A DNA stretch of 64,000 bases from Candidatus Nitrospira allomarina (lineage in GTDB: Bacteria; Nitrospirota; Nitrospiria; Nitrospirales; UBA8639), in contig NZ_CP116967.1 in the NCBI RefSeq assembly GCF_032050975.1, positions 4,461,001 to 4,525,000 on the forward strand. Reading direction: 5' to 3'. Below the pieces are notes generated by a model. That model did no database searches and was not told where the DNA came from. It saw only the letters and a program-made list of their open reading frames with translations. Below, in pieces: positions 54,882 to 63,843 of the stretch (positions are counted from its first letter, which is position 1; each line of letters opens with the position of its first letter). The position numbers were made by a program, and so were the translations under genes.

Positions 54882-56087
54882 TCAGGCGGTTTTCATAATC
54901 GCCTGAACCCTCTCACAGACATATTCTGAAAAAGGGATAGAGCATGTAAATCCAGGAGAAACCGCATTTAAAATATGCATGGATTTGTCATCTCCTTCAA
55001 GGACAAAATCCATTTGGAGGCTCTTCTCCTTCATATTAACCAGTTGTGCTCTTATCCCTGGTCTTCCCCAGGAGGTATACTGCCCTGGCTGCACCCCATC
55101 GATCAAAGCAGAAATTAAAGTGACCAGATGGCTGCGAGAGTATTTTCTCAACTCCTGAAAGGCCAGTTTTTTAAAGTCAAAATTAGAAAATCCTATAAGA
55201 TGCATTTGCCTTAAAGTGAGATCCATACACTCCTGAACGCTAAAGTTCTCAAATCCGGAATATTGTTCCCGCCAAAAAGCAGGAATCGCCGTTGGTCCAA
55301 TCTTAGCTTTGCCCTCCGAGGTGACAGTAACATGGACTCCGAGAAACGGATTCCGCAAATCTGGAACTGGATAAATGTTTGTTCGGATGGCTCCTATTGG
55401 CTCATTCGAGTAGAGGTAGAGTCCTTTAAATGGAAGAATTTTATAATCCTCAGAAAAACCGAAATCCTTTGCAATTTTGTCTGCATACAGACCGGCCGCA
55501 TTAATGAGATACCCGACTTTAAAGTCACCGGCTGACGTAAAAATTCCCTCCCGGGTTTTTTTGAGATACTGAACGCCGCAACGAACTTCTACCCCCTCCT
55601 GAATGGCATCGCTAGTCATTGATTGTAAAACTTTAGTAGGGTCCACCGTTGATGTTGTTGGGGAGAACAGGGCTCGCTGGCAAGTTTTCACACGGGGCTC
55701 AATAGCTTTGGCTTCCTCCTCGGTAATGGCGTGTAAATCAATGTCGTTTATTTTTCCTCGCCTGAGAAGTTCGTCGAGAGCTGGGTGTTCGCTACAATCT
55801 TTGGCAACAACGAGCTTTCCACACCTATTCATCGGTATCTGCTTGGATTCACAATATTCCGTCAGCCGTTTATTTCCAAGTCGTGTAAATTTGGCTTTCA
55901 GGCTTTCAGGCGAATAATAAAAACCAGCGTGCAACACCCCGCTATTCCGACCGCTGGCGTGAGCGCCACAGTGATTTTCCTTTTCAATGATAGTCACGGT
56001 CGCATCGGAAAACTGCCGTTTCAGGTTTCGGGCTATGTTAATGCCAATGATTCCGCCACCAATGACCAGAAAGTCTGAGGTTGCCAT
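54882..56087 (-). CDS. FAD-dependent L-2-hydroxyglutarate oxidase-like protein (LhgO family)
   Basis: A 401-residue DAO-fold flavoprotein. The FAD loop is FLVIGGGIIGINIARNL; then ASGRNSGVLHAGFYY, YLINAAGLYADKIA and GPTAIPAFWREQYSG follow, ending NAVSPGFTCSIPFSEYV. This is the LhgO signature (oxidation of L-2-hydroxyglutarate to 2-oxoglutarate). Homologues also appear next to polysaccharide genes, where the real substrate may be a sugar acid. It is the first intact minus-strand gene of the locus. The start has an AGG 6 nt upstream. Confidence 0.85.
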   Translation of the reverse strand: MATSDFLVIGGGIIGINIARNLKRQFSDATVTIIEKENHCGAHASGRNSGVLHAGFYYSPESLKAKFTRLGNKRLTEYCESKQIPMNRCGKLVVAKDCSEHPALDELLRRGKINDIDLHAITEEEAKAIEPRVKTCQRALFSPTTSTVDPTKVLQSMTSDAIQEGVEVRCGVQYLKKTREGIFTSAGDFKVGYLINAAGLYADKIAKDFGFSEDYKILPFKGLYLYSNEPIGAIRTNIYPVPDLRNPFLGVHVTVTSEGKAKIGPTAIPAFWREQYSGFENFSVQECMDLTLRQMHLIGFSNFDFKKLAFQELRKYSRSHLVTLISALIDGVQPGQYTSWGRPGIRAQLVNMKEKSLQMDFVLEGDDKSMHILNAVSPGFTCSIPFSEYVCERVQAIMKTA

Positions 56088-56899
56088 TTTTTACCTACAG
56101 CAAATTCGCGAAGAGTTATTAAGCCCTTAAAACCTGACTAAATTGACCCTATGAAAGGATGGCAACGACCTGTTTACCATTTAAAATAAAATAAATCAGG
56201 GGAAGAAAATTATCGGGACAGCTTTGGCCGGGGCCATCATAGGGGATTGAATTATAAAACAGGTCATCCTTAACCTTCTACAGGGGGAAAAAAGAAAAGG
56301 TGAATCGCATTTTTGTCAGACCATCCGGTTCAGTTGTTCTAAATTCTTGCTTGGCATTTTCAGTCCTCCTAAAAAAAACCGAAAACCCGGAATGCATTTC
56401 TAAATTATGGCATTTTCATCAATTTTATTAGGAATATAAAACGACTTCACTGTTTGTTTTTGAGTATGAAAATTCAACGCAAGTGTCAAAATTGGACAAG
56501 CTGCCGCCATCCCCAGCTAACTGAGTTAATCTGCTTATCGTCAAATTTTCCTGTTCCAACAAATATCGAAATTATTCAGACATCAAGAAGGACAAAATGA
56601 GAGTATTCTATAAAACACGCTACAAGCATTTCTTAATTCAATTTATTTACTATCCAAGGATCTATACCCTGAAATAGCTGCTTGTTCCTTAAAGTTTTCA
56701 ATTAACCCTGCAGCTACTTAGCCTAATTTATTTGTACGCGTTTTCAAACCAGAAGCAAAAATCAAGGAAAAGTCGAGGATTATATTTTTGTTTTTGGAGG
56801 AACCTATTGGCTAGATTTATATTGGTCTTATTTTAAAGACTTTATTCCCTATAATGGCCAAATTAGGCAATGCAATTCTCATTACAACACCACACAATC
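56088..56899. other. Intergenic region upstream of the locus
   Basis: An 812-nt AT-rich stretch between the antiterminator remnant and the first gene of the locus. It should contain the main locus promoter, but no convincing -35/-10 pair or ops-like element (GGCGGTAGC) was found. No gene is visible. Confidence 0.4.
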
Positions 56900-57373
56900 G
56901 CGAGCAAGAACCATACGAATTTGGAATGCGACGGAGCAGTGCGACTCGTTGCGCCCCCTATAGTTTTTGATCAAAAATTACCTCAAAGCCATGAAAAGGT
57001 CTTTTATGAATACGAAATATTTGTCCAGATTCCAAGGAAGCTGAAGGGGGGAGAATAAATCCATTGTGAACTCTCTCCTTAATTGAGTCAATGATTTCTT
57101 CTTCCACGACTGCGGGGCCCATGCCAAAATTGACCACCCTCATAGCCCCATGAGCATAATTCACTTTCCGGTATCCGGTCTTCATGTTAACTCTTAAAAA
57201 AAATACCCTGGGAATAAATACTTCTCCCCTCACCTTGAGCTTAACAATGAGTTGATTTCAATTCCCGTAAACGCGGACAATAGGATTCAAGCCCAAGCAA
57301 TCGTTGATTGTACTCCGCTACGTCTTCCTGACGGGCTATACATATGAACGAGATACCACTTAGAGTCAGACAT
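56900..57373 (-). pseudogene. NusG/RfaH-type transcription antitermination factor, broken by frameshifts
   Basis: Read on the minus strand, an ATG at 57373 opens MSDSKWYLVH, the NusG N-terminal beta strand. One base later than in frame the sequence continues ARQEDVAEYNQRLLGLESYC then PRLRELK, the RfaH/NusG NGN helix and PR motif. In a third frame, 57233-56958, come FIPRVFFLRVNMKTGYRKV, VVNFGMGPAVVEEEIIDSI and GQIFRIHKRPFHGFE, the rest of NGN plus KOW. After a stop at 56958, the readthrough GAQRVALLRRI still resembles the family end. At least two shifts and a stop make it non-functional as written. Such proteins are normally encoded first in polysaccharide operons to allow their full-length transcription, which fits its place here. 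Confidence 0.75.
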
Positions 57374-58370
57374 TTTATCTTTTGTTCCTTACATCAGATC
57401 ATATCAGAAAATTCAACTAACTCAACGTCTTACTTGTGGTTTTCCTTACCGAATTTTCCGGCAATCATTCGGCAACCAGCTGCTTTCAGCAGTTCCCAGG
57501 TCAGGCTAGTGGCTTGGAGCGGACAAAAGGATGTATTATGCGCTCTGGCTTTTGAACACGGCACTGAATCTTTTATCACAACACGATATGCCTAGGGGGG
57601 AAATGGATGTCGCCCACTGTCCCTATACCTGGCATTTGAGCAGTGACCGCTGGCTGGCTCGCCCTGTGGGATAGATCTTTACATTTCTGCTCTTGGTATT
57701 AATAAACAATAAAGAGGGAACATGGTCGGTGTGAGTTTGTTGTTGTGTTAAAAAATCAGAGAGGCCTCGTTGCCATCTAGACCATTGTGGTGTAGCGCAA
57801 CGAGATCCGAAGGTAACCGAGGATCCTTCTGGCCACTCAATAAAAGTCGTCATGGGTTTGTCAGGCCCATGATTCGGTGAACCCAATTCGTAGGTTTTCG
57901 GTTCCACGACTCGATTATTGATAAACTCGAAACCGTCGTGGGGATCGACAAGCCAAGAAAAAGGCCCTAAGTATCAAATTTCAAACCGGAATCAGAAACC
58001 CTTCTTCTTCAATGATGGGCTCGACAATAAAGACTGTCTATCCCTGGGTCACGGCCTCAATGACACTGAGATGATATATAGGTTTCAGCCCACCCTTCCT
58101 TCCAAATAGATGCTGACCTATATAGGGCAAAAGAGGCATTGCGCATGAATTACTTATTTCAGAAAAGTATTACTTCCTAAGCTTGGATTCCTTTACAATT
58201 TATAATAAGCTAATCACAACAAGATGATTGCCTTAGTCAAAGGTTATCATTCTTGGAGAAAGACTCATCAAATCCAGATAAAGTTAATCGCCGACCCTAC
58301 CGAATTACCTAACGGTCCCAACTCTGAAGAAACTCAAGATGGAGCGATCAACTTAGTAGGAGGTCCACAG
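57374..58370. other. Intergenic region before the TPR gene
   Basis: A ~1-kb stretch between the antiterminator remnant and the plus-strand TPR gene. A 94-codon minus-strand frame (57623-57907, GTG start, no good ribosome site) and an 83-codon plus-strand frame (57344-57595) have no recognisable product. The sequence may hold other decayed genes, but none could be identified. The promoter for the TPR/phosphatase pair should lie here. Confidence 0.35.
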
Positions 58371-59375
58371 ATGAACAAGATGACCCCAGTTACCAATAAA
58401 AAACCGAAACGACTCAAACACGTTGCTGTAAAAATAGGCCAGACAATAAGATCTTCACACAGATCTTGCCTTGTGGGAATGACCTGCTTGGCACTGGCAA
58501 TTGGATGTTTCAGTTTCATCAAACTGGCCACCGCCCATTCAGGGCTTGAGCCGGAGATTCAAGAAATCACTGAGAAACTGATCAAGGATCCAAATAGTGT
58601 GGATCTGCTGGTTCGTCGTGGGCAAGTCTATCGGTCCAATGGGAAATACGTCGAATCCTTGCTTGATTTAGAACGGGCCTGGCTGCTGAACCGCGAGAAC
58701 CGTACTGTTGTCTTACAACGCGCACTGACTCTCTCTGCCTTGGGCCGTGACAAGGAAGCCGAAAGCGCCTTAGATTATTTTCTTCAGGAAGAGTCGGACC
58801 CGAAACGAGTCTTTGCCTTGGCCGAACGCGCGAGCATTCATGCACGAAATGGTCAAACTGAACTGGCGATTACCGACTTTAACTCAGCCATTCAGTTGCA
58901 ACCTACAATTGAGCTATACCTTGTTCGGGGGAAACTCCAGGAATCCCTGGGAAAGCTTGAGGACGCAGCGGCAGGCTATCAGGATGGTCTTGCCAAGCTG
59001 GGAGATGCCATCTTACTAAAAAAAGGCCTCATTCGTGTACGAATGGTTCAAAAACAATACAGTGAAGCGCTAGCCTTGGTAGACGAAGAAATAGCTCGCT
59101 CTTCAGTAAAAACATCCTGGCACCTCAAACGGGCAGAAATCCTAGACCATATGGGTCGACCAGACGAAGCCAAACTCGCCAATGAACAGGCATTAGCTGA
59201 AGCCAATCGTGTACTGGGAAAACGCCAGACAGCCATGCAATTGCTTGCCCGTGCCCAAGTTTATCAAGCTATGGGTCGAATTGAAGAGGCCAAAAATGAC
59301 CTCCGTGTGGCTATTCAAAAGACTCCGCATTTTGCCGAGGCCGATGACTTCTTAAAAACATTAGAGAGCCGATAG
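58371..59375 (+). CDS. TPR-repeat protein, membrane-anchored
   Basis: A 334-residue protein. A basic N-terminus is followed by one hydrophobic segment at ~36-55 (CLVGMTCLALAIGCFSFIKL), an uncleaved anchor or signal. About seven TPR-like repeats run from ~65 to 330 (VRRGQVYRSNGKYVESLLDLERAW; LAERASIHARNGQTELAITDFN; LARAQVYQAMGRIEEAKNDL). The longest frame begins at 58224; the ATG at 58371 has AGGAGGT 6 nt upstream and is clearly the start. TPR proteins act as docking platforms, and PrsT-like ones occur in EPS loci. The phosphatase-like gene starts 37 nt later and is probably co-transcribed. Confidence 0.82.
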   Translation: MNKMTPVTNKKPKRLKHVAVKIGQTIRSSHRSCLVGMTCLALAIGCFSFIKLATAHSGLEPEIQEITEKLIKDPNSVDLLVRRGQVYRSNGKYVESLLDLERAWLLNRENRTVVLQRALTLSALGRDKEAESALDYFLQEESDPKRVFALAERASIHARNGQTELAITDFNSAIQLQPTIELYLVRGKLQESLGKLEDAAAGYQDGLAKLGDAILLKKGLIRVRMVQKQYSEALALVDEEIARSSVKTSWHLKRAEILDHMGRPDEAKLANEQALAEANRVLGKRQTAMQLLARAQVYQAMGRIEEAKNDLRVAIQKTPHFAEADDFLKTLESR

Positions 59376-59412
59376 ACTCTCGACAACAACTCCCACACCA
59401 AACATTTAAAAC

Positions 59413-62400
59413 TTGGAATATTTTAAAAAATCAGAGTGGTTTAGAGTGGCACTTGGCTGTGCGCTATTTGTGCTGGTGGCCTCTGTGGTGCCAGCCGCCG
59501 CAGCTATTGTGCGGCAACCTTACCTGCAGCTTGTCACCCCCTCCTCCATTACGATTGTCTGGCGTACTGATCTAAATTCAGCGGACAATAGCCAAGTAAA
59601 ATACGGCACGGTGTCCGGCTCCCTGACTCAAACGGCCACCGGCACAGCGGTCACCCGATCCGGGCTCAACGTCAAAGATCACATTGTCACCATTACGGGC
59701 CTGACAGCTGCCACGAAATATTTCTATAACGTCGGCACCGGGACTGACGGGATACAAGGGGGTGGCACGACCAATCACTTTTTTGTCACGGCGCCCCCCG
59801 TCGGGTCGGCTACGCCTATTCGGGCATGGGTGCTGGGCGACTCCGGCAACGCCAGTGTCAACCAACGGAATGTGCGGGATGCGATGCTGACCGAAACCGC
59901 ACTGAATCCCCCTGCTCCCAACCTAATCCTGCACATGGGAGACATCGCGTATGAAAGCGGGACCGACGCTGAATTCACCAGCAGACATTTTGCGATCTAT
60001 CAAGATATTCTCCGCCAGACGCCCCTCTGGCCGACCCTGGGCAACCACGAGGCCCTGTCGGTCACAACTTCCCTGGGCATTGGCCCCTACTACGAAGCCC
60101 ATGTCCTACCGACCAGCGGCCAAGCGGGGGGGGTGGCCTCCGGCACCGAGGCCTACTATGCCTTTGATTACGCCAATGTGCATTTTATTGTGCTGGATTC
60201 CATGGACAGTAGCCGGACGCCGGGCTCGCCGATGGTGACCTGGTTACAAAATGATCTGGCTTCGACCGGGCAGGAGTGGGTGATCGCTTTCTGGCATCAT
60301 CCACCCTATTCGAAAGGCCACGACTCGGACAATGCTGCCGACTCCGGGGGACGTCTGATCGACATGCGGGAGAAGATTCTCCCCATTCTAGAGGCTGGCG
60401 GAGTCGATTTGGTCCTTGCGGGACATTCGCATGCTTATGAACGATCCTATTTAATTGACGGTGCCTATGGCTATGGCACGGCCCCCAACTTTGCCACACC
60501 ATCGTTCAATACGCTTCTCGCCGATGGCCATATTCTGGATGCCGGAAATGGAAATCCCTCTGGCACAGGAGCATATCAAAAAAGTGCCGGGGGTGTTTCG
60601 CACGATGGGACGGTGTATGTGGTCGCAGGTCATGGGGGTAAAAGCATTGAAGCCACTGGATCCCATCCGGTCATGACAGTGGTTGACCTGGCTTATGGGT
60701 CGGTACTCTTGGACATTACGGGCAGCAGCCTCACGTTTCGGAATTTGCGGGCAGGCGGCGCCATCACCGACACCGTGGCTATTCAGAAAAGTCTGCCGCC
60801 CCCCTCCTCTTTAACCATTTCGAACCTGACCGTGGCCAGCGGGCAATCCTATATTGTGCCCGCTTCCGGCCTCCAAGCCGGGGGCACCGTCTATATCGAC
60901 CGCGCCTATACGTTTACCACGGTTCCTGCCAGCGTACAGGGTGCCACGTATATCCGAACCGCCAACAATGACAAAACAGCGACAACTCCGACTTTCCTCA
61001 GCTTTACGGTTAATCAACCCGTCTCCGTGTTGGTTGCCCATGACGTGCGTCTCACCCCTAAGCCGTCGTGGTTGAGCACCTTTACGGATACCGGGACAAA
61101 TTTGGTGACCTCGGATACCTCTCTCCGCCTCTTTTCGCGGTCCTTCCCGGCCGGGACCATTACTCTGGGGGGCAATGCCAGCGGTGGGAGCGGCAGCATG
61201 TATGCGGTCATCATCCAACCTCAGGGGGGAGGAGGACCGGTTAACCAAGCCCCGAATGGGGTCATCAACACCCCTAGCGGGGCGCAGACCATCCAGGTGG
61301 GCCAGACGGTCACCTTTACTGGAACGGGCACTGATCCTGAACCGAACTTACCCCTTACTCATCGGTGGACCTTTGGAGCTGGCTCCGGGATTGCTGATCG
61401 CACGGTAGAAGACCCCGGCGCCATAACCTTTACAACCGCCGGGGTGTTTACGGTGACCTATACGGTGACGGATGCCCTGGGATTGACCGACCCCACCCCC
61501 GCGACGGTTCAAGTGACGGTCCAGACACAAGGAACAGGCTTTACCGCCTACAATGACCTCGCATGGGGAACCGGCCAGCTCGAAGCGAATATCACAAAAA
61601 TCACCTCTCCGGTCGGAAACTCAGGCTTACCCAGCAGCGGCATACTTAAAGATTTCACCACCGGCCTCAATACCGGTGTGACCCTAGCCGTGACGGGCGG
61701 CGAATTTATTGGTAGTGGTCAAGCCACTCTGGGTGCAAACCCTACCATGGGAGACGCTTTCACCATCTTTAATGGAAAAGTCAGTACTCTTGGCGTTATC
61801 TCCTACGTCAATCAAATCACCAACTCGCTCCAGTTGAACTTTAGTGGGCTCAATCCCAGTAAGACCTACGATTTGTCCTTCTTTGCTCATCGAGATTTTT
61901 ACGGTTGGGATCGGGCCTCTCTCGTAACTCTTTCGGGGCAGGACGCGTTTACCAACACAAGTTCAGTCGCAAGCGATAATCCCAGTGAGGTCGGCGGAGT
62001 GATCTTCTCCGGACCGTCAGATACTTCCACTCGTCTACCGGCGGACAATGACAAGGGATACGTGGCGCGATTTAGCAATATTGAGCCAGGCAGTGATGGA
62101 GAGGTCGTGCTTACGATTAGCTTTGATGGAAACAGCGCCAGCCAATACACGGGGAAGTATGGCAGTGCAATCCGGCTGATGGAGTCCAGCGACGGAGGAG
62201 GACCGGTTAACCAAGCCCCGAATGGGGTCATCAACACCCCTAGCGGGGCGCAGACCATCCAGGTGGGCCAGACGGTCACCTTTACTGGAACGGGCACTGA
62301 TCCTGAACCGAACTTACCCCTTACTCATCGGTGGACCTTTGGAGCTGGCTCCGGGATTGCTGATCGCACGGTAGAAGACCCCGGCGCCATAACCTTTACA

Positions 62401-63675
62401 ACCGCCGGGGTGTTTACGGTGACCTATACGGTGACGGATGCCCTGGGATTGACCGACCCCACCCCCGCGACGGTTCAAGTGACAGTGTCTGGCACACCGC
62501 CCCCCTCCTCTTTAACCATTTCGAACCTGACCGTGGCCAGCGGGCAATCCTATATTGTGCCCGCTTCCGGCCTCCAAGCCGGGGGCACCGTCTATATCGA
62601 CCGCGCCTATACGTTTACCACGGTTCCTGCCAGCGTACAGGGTGCCACGTATATCCGAACCGCCAACAATGACAAAACAGCGACAACTCCGACTTTCCTC
62701 AGCTTTACGGTTAATCAACCCGTCTCCGTGTTGGTTGCCCATGACGTGCGTCTCACCCCTAAGCCGTCGTGGTTGAGCACCTTTACGGATACCGGGACAA
62801 ATTTGGTGACCTCGGATACCTCTCTCCGCCTCTTTTCGCGGTCCTTCCCGGCCGGGACCATTACTCTGGGGGGCAATGCCAGCGGTGGGAGCGGCAGCAT
62901 GTATGCGGTCATCATCCAACCTCAGGGGGGAGGAGGACCGGTTAACCAAGCCCCGAATGGGGTCATCAACACCCCTAGCGGGGCGCAGACCATCCAGGTG
63001 GGCCAGACGGTCACCTTTACTGGAACGGGCACTGATCCTGAACCGAACTTACCCCTTACTCATCGGTGGACCTTTGGAGCTGGCTCCGGGATTGCTGATC
63101 GCACGGTAGAAGACCCCGGCGCCATAACCTTTACAACCGCCGGGGTGTTTACGGTGACCTATACGGTGACGGATGCCCTGGGATTGACCGACCCCACCCC
63201 CGCGACGGTTCAAGTGACAGTGTCTGGCACACCGCCCCCCTCCTCTTTAACCATTTCGAACCTGACCGTGGCCAGCGGGCAATCCTATATTGTGCCCGCT
63301 TCCGGCCTCCAAGCCGGGGGCACCGTCTATATCGACCGCGCCTATACGTTTACCACGGTTCCTGCCAGCGTACAGGGTGCCACGTATATCCGAACCGCCA
63401 ACAATGACAAAACAGCGACAACTCCGACTTTCCTCAGCTTTACGGTTAATCAACCCGTCTCCGTGTTGGTTGCCCATGACGTGCGTCTCACCCCTAAGCC
63501 GTCGTGGTTGAGCACCTTTACGGATACCGGGACAAATTTGGTGACCTCGGATACCTCTCTCCGCCTCTTTTCGCGGTCCTTCCCGGCCGGGACCATTACT
63601 CTGGGGGGCAATGCCAGCGGTGGGAGCGGCAGCATGTATGCCGTCATCGTTCAACAACAGAGCCCACCCCAATAA
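59413..63675 (+). CDS. Secreted purple-acid-phosphatase-like metallophosphoesterase with repetitive adhesion-like C-terminus
   Basis: A 1420-residue secreted protein. Signal peptide at ~1-31 (VALGCALFVLVASVVPAAAA). A fibronectin-like N-terminal domain as in purple acid phosphatases is at ~33-120. The catalytic domain, ~133-440, has D143 in LGDSGN, D177 in GDIAY, N211 in GNHE, H295/H296 in WHHPPY, H338 and H340 in GHSHAYERS, i.e. the complete two-metal set. Then come module A1 (465-607), PKD-like P1 (608-706), a unique beta domain (707-929), P2 (930-1031), A2 (1032-1174), P3 (1175-1276) and A3 (1277-1420). The start is TTG without a clear ribosome site; no better start keeps the signal. The DNA is visibly more G+C-rich than the locus. 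Likely role: extracellular phosphate-ester hydrolysis at the cell surface or matrix; no membrane anchor is visible. Confidence 0.82.
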   Translation: MEYFKKSEWFRVALGCALFVLVASVVPAAAAIVRQPYLQLVTPSSITIVWRTDLNSADNSQVKYGTVSGSLTQTATGTAVTRSGLNVKDHIVTITGLTAATKYFYNVGTGTDGIQGGGTTNHFFVTAPPVGSATPIRAWVLGDSGNASVNQRNVRDAMLTETALNPPAPNLILHMGDIAYESGTDAEFTSRHFAIYQDILRQTPLWPTLGNHEALSVTTSLGIGPYYEAHVLPTSGQAGGVASGTEAYYAFDYANVHFIVLDSMDSSRTPGSPMVTWLQNDLASTGQEWVIAFWHHPPYSKGHDSDNAADSGGRLIDMREKILPILEAGGVDLVLAGHSHAYERSYLIDGAYGYGTAPNFATPSFNTLLADGHILDAGNGNPSGTGAYQKSAGGVSHDGTVYVVAGHGGKSIEATGSHPVMTVVDLAYGSVLLDITGSSLTFRNLRAGGAITDTVAIQKSLPPPSSLTISNLTVASGQSYIVPASGLQAGGTVYIDRAYTFTTVPASVQGATYIRTANNDKTATTPTFLSFTVNQPVSVLVAHDVRLTPKPSWLSTFTDTGTNLVTSDTSLRLFSRSFPAGTITLGGNASGGSGSMYAVIIQPQGGGGPVNQAPNGVINTPSGAQTIQVGQTVTFTGTGTDPEPNLPLTHRWTFGAGSGIADRTVEDPGAITFTTAGVFTVTYTVTDALGLTDPTPATVQVTVQTQGTGFTAYNDLAWGTGQLEANITKITSPVGNSGLPSSGILKDFTTGLNTGVTLAVTGGEFIGSGQATLGANPTMGDAFTIFNGKVSTLGVISYVNQITNSLQLNFSGLNPSKTYDLSFFAHRDFYGWDRASLVTLSGQDAFTNTSSVASDNPSEVGGVIFSGPSDTSTRLPADNDKGYVARFSNIEPGSDGEVVLTISFDGNSASQYTGKYGSAIRLMESSDGGGPVNQAPNGVINTPSGAQTIQVGQTVTFTGTGTDPEPNLPLTHRWTFGAGSGIADRTVEDPGAITFTTAGVFTVTYTVTDALGLTDPTPATVQVTVSGTPPPSSLTISNLTVASGQSYIVPASGLQAGGTVYIDRAYTFTTVPASVQGATYIRTANNDKTATTPTFLSFTVNQPVSVLVAHDVRLTPKPSWLSTFTDTGTNLVTSDTSLRLFSRSFPAGTITLGGNASGGSGSMYAVIIQPQGGGGPVNQAPNGVINTPSGAQTIQVGQTVTFTGTGTDPEPNLPLTHRWTFGAGSGIADRTVEDPGAITFTTAGVFTVTYTVTDALGLTDPTPATVQVTVSGTPPPSSLTISNLTVASGQSYIVPASGLQAGGTVYIDRAYTFTTVPASVQGATYIRTANNDKTATTPTFLSFTVNQPVSVLVAHDVRLTPKPSWLSTFTDTGTNLVTSDTSLRLFSRSFPAGTITLGGNASGGSGSMYAVIVQQQSPPQ
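60805..61530 (+). repeat. First A-P unit of the phosphatase repeats (module A1 then PKD-like P1)
   Basis: Module A1 spans 60805-61233 (143 codons, SSLTISNLTVASGQSYIVPA to the glycine-rich end). P1 spans 61234-61530 and starts GPVNQAPNGVINTPSGAQTI with the PKD-like core THRWTFGAGSG and TVTDALGLTD. Comparison by eye shows no base difference from the later copies except at the ends, where P1 continues GTGACGGTCCAGACA while P2 and P3 continue GTGACAGTGTCTGGC. Confidence 0.88.
62200..63669 (+). repeat. Two tandem copies of a 735-bp P-A unit (P2-A2, P3-A3)
   Basis: P2 begins at 62200 and P3 at 62935; A2 begins at 62506 and A3 at 63241, so the unit is exactly 735 bp (245 codons). By eye the copies are identical base for base over almost the whole unit; only the last ~20 bases of A3 differ (GCCGTCATCGTTCAACAACAG). 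A1-P1, separated from this block by the unique domain, has the same sequence. Recombination could add or delete whole units in frame. Confidence 0.9.
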
Positions 63676-63699
63676 AACAGACTTATCCCAAGCACCACA

Positions 63700-63843
63700 A
63701 CAATAATACCTAGGTTTGGGACTATCATCTGGTGCATTAGGGCTGGCTGATACCACTTCCGCAACCATTAAGGTGACAGCATATGGCCATCTCCTGGACG
63801 CCAGACACTCCGTCTATAGGAGTAACCAGGTGGTCACCATTTA
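63700..63843 (+). pseudogene. Degenerate PKD-like fragment after the phosphatase gene
   Basis: After the stop of the phosphatase gene one plus-strand frame reads SGALGLADTTSATIKVTA then YGHLLDARHSVYRS, which parallels the end of the PKD-like module (DALGLTDPTPATVQVTV). It ends with a TAA at 63843. This suggests that the gene once carried another module or that a related gene decayed here. The rest of the window (63844-64000) is AT-rich and shows no gene; no strong terminator was found after the phosphatase gene. Confidence 0.35.

Noticed and set aside
60805-63669. Regular repeats that might suggest a CRISPR array.
   Set aside because: The units are 300-735 bp, in frame and protein-coding; there are no short repeats with unique spacers.
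60811-63768. Three long minus-strand frames (145, 145 and 173 codons) of identical sequence antisense to the phosphatase repeats, plus matching 73- and 77-codon plus-strand frames.
   Set aside because: They are shadows of the G+C-rich identical module A copies, have no ribosome sites and exist three times only because the coding repeat does.
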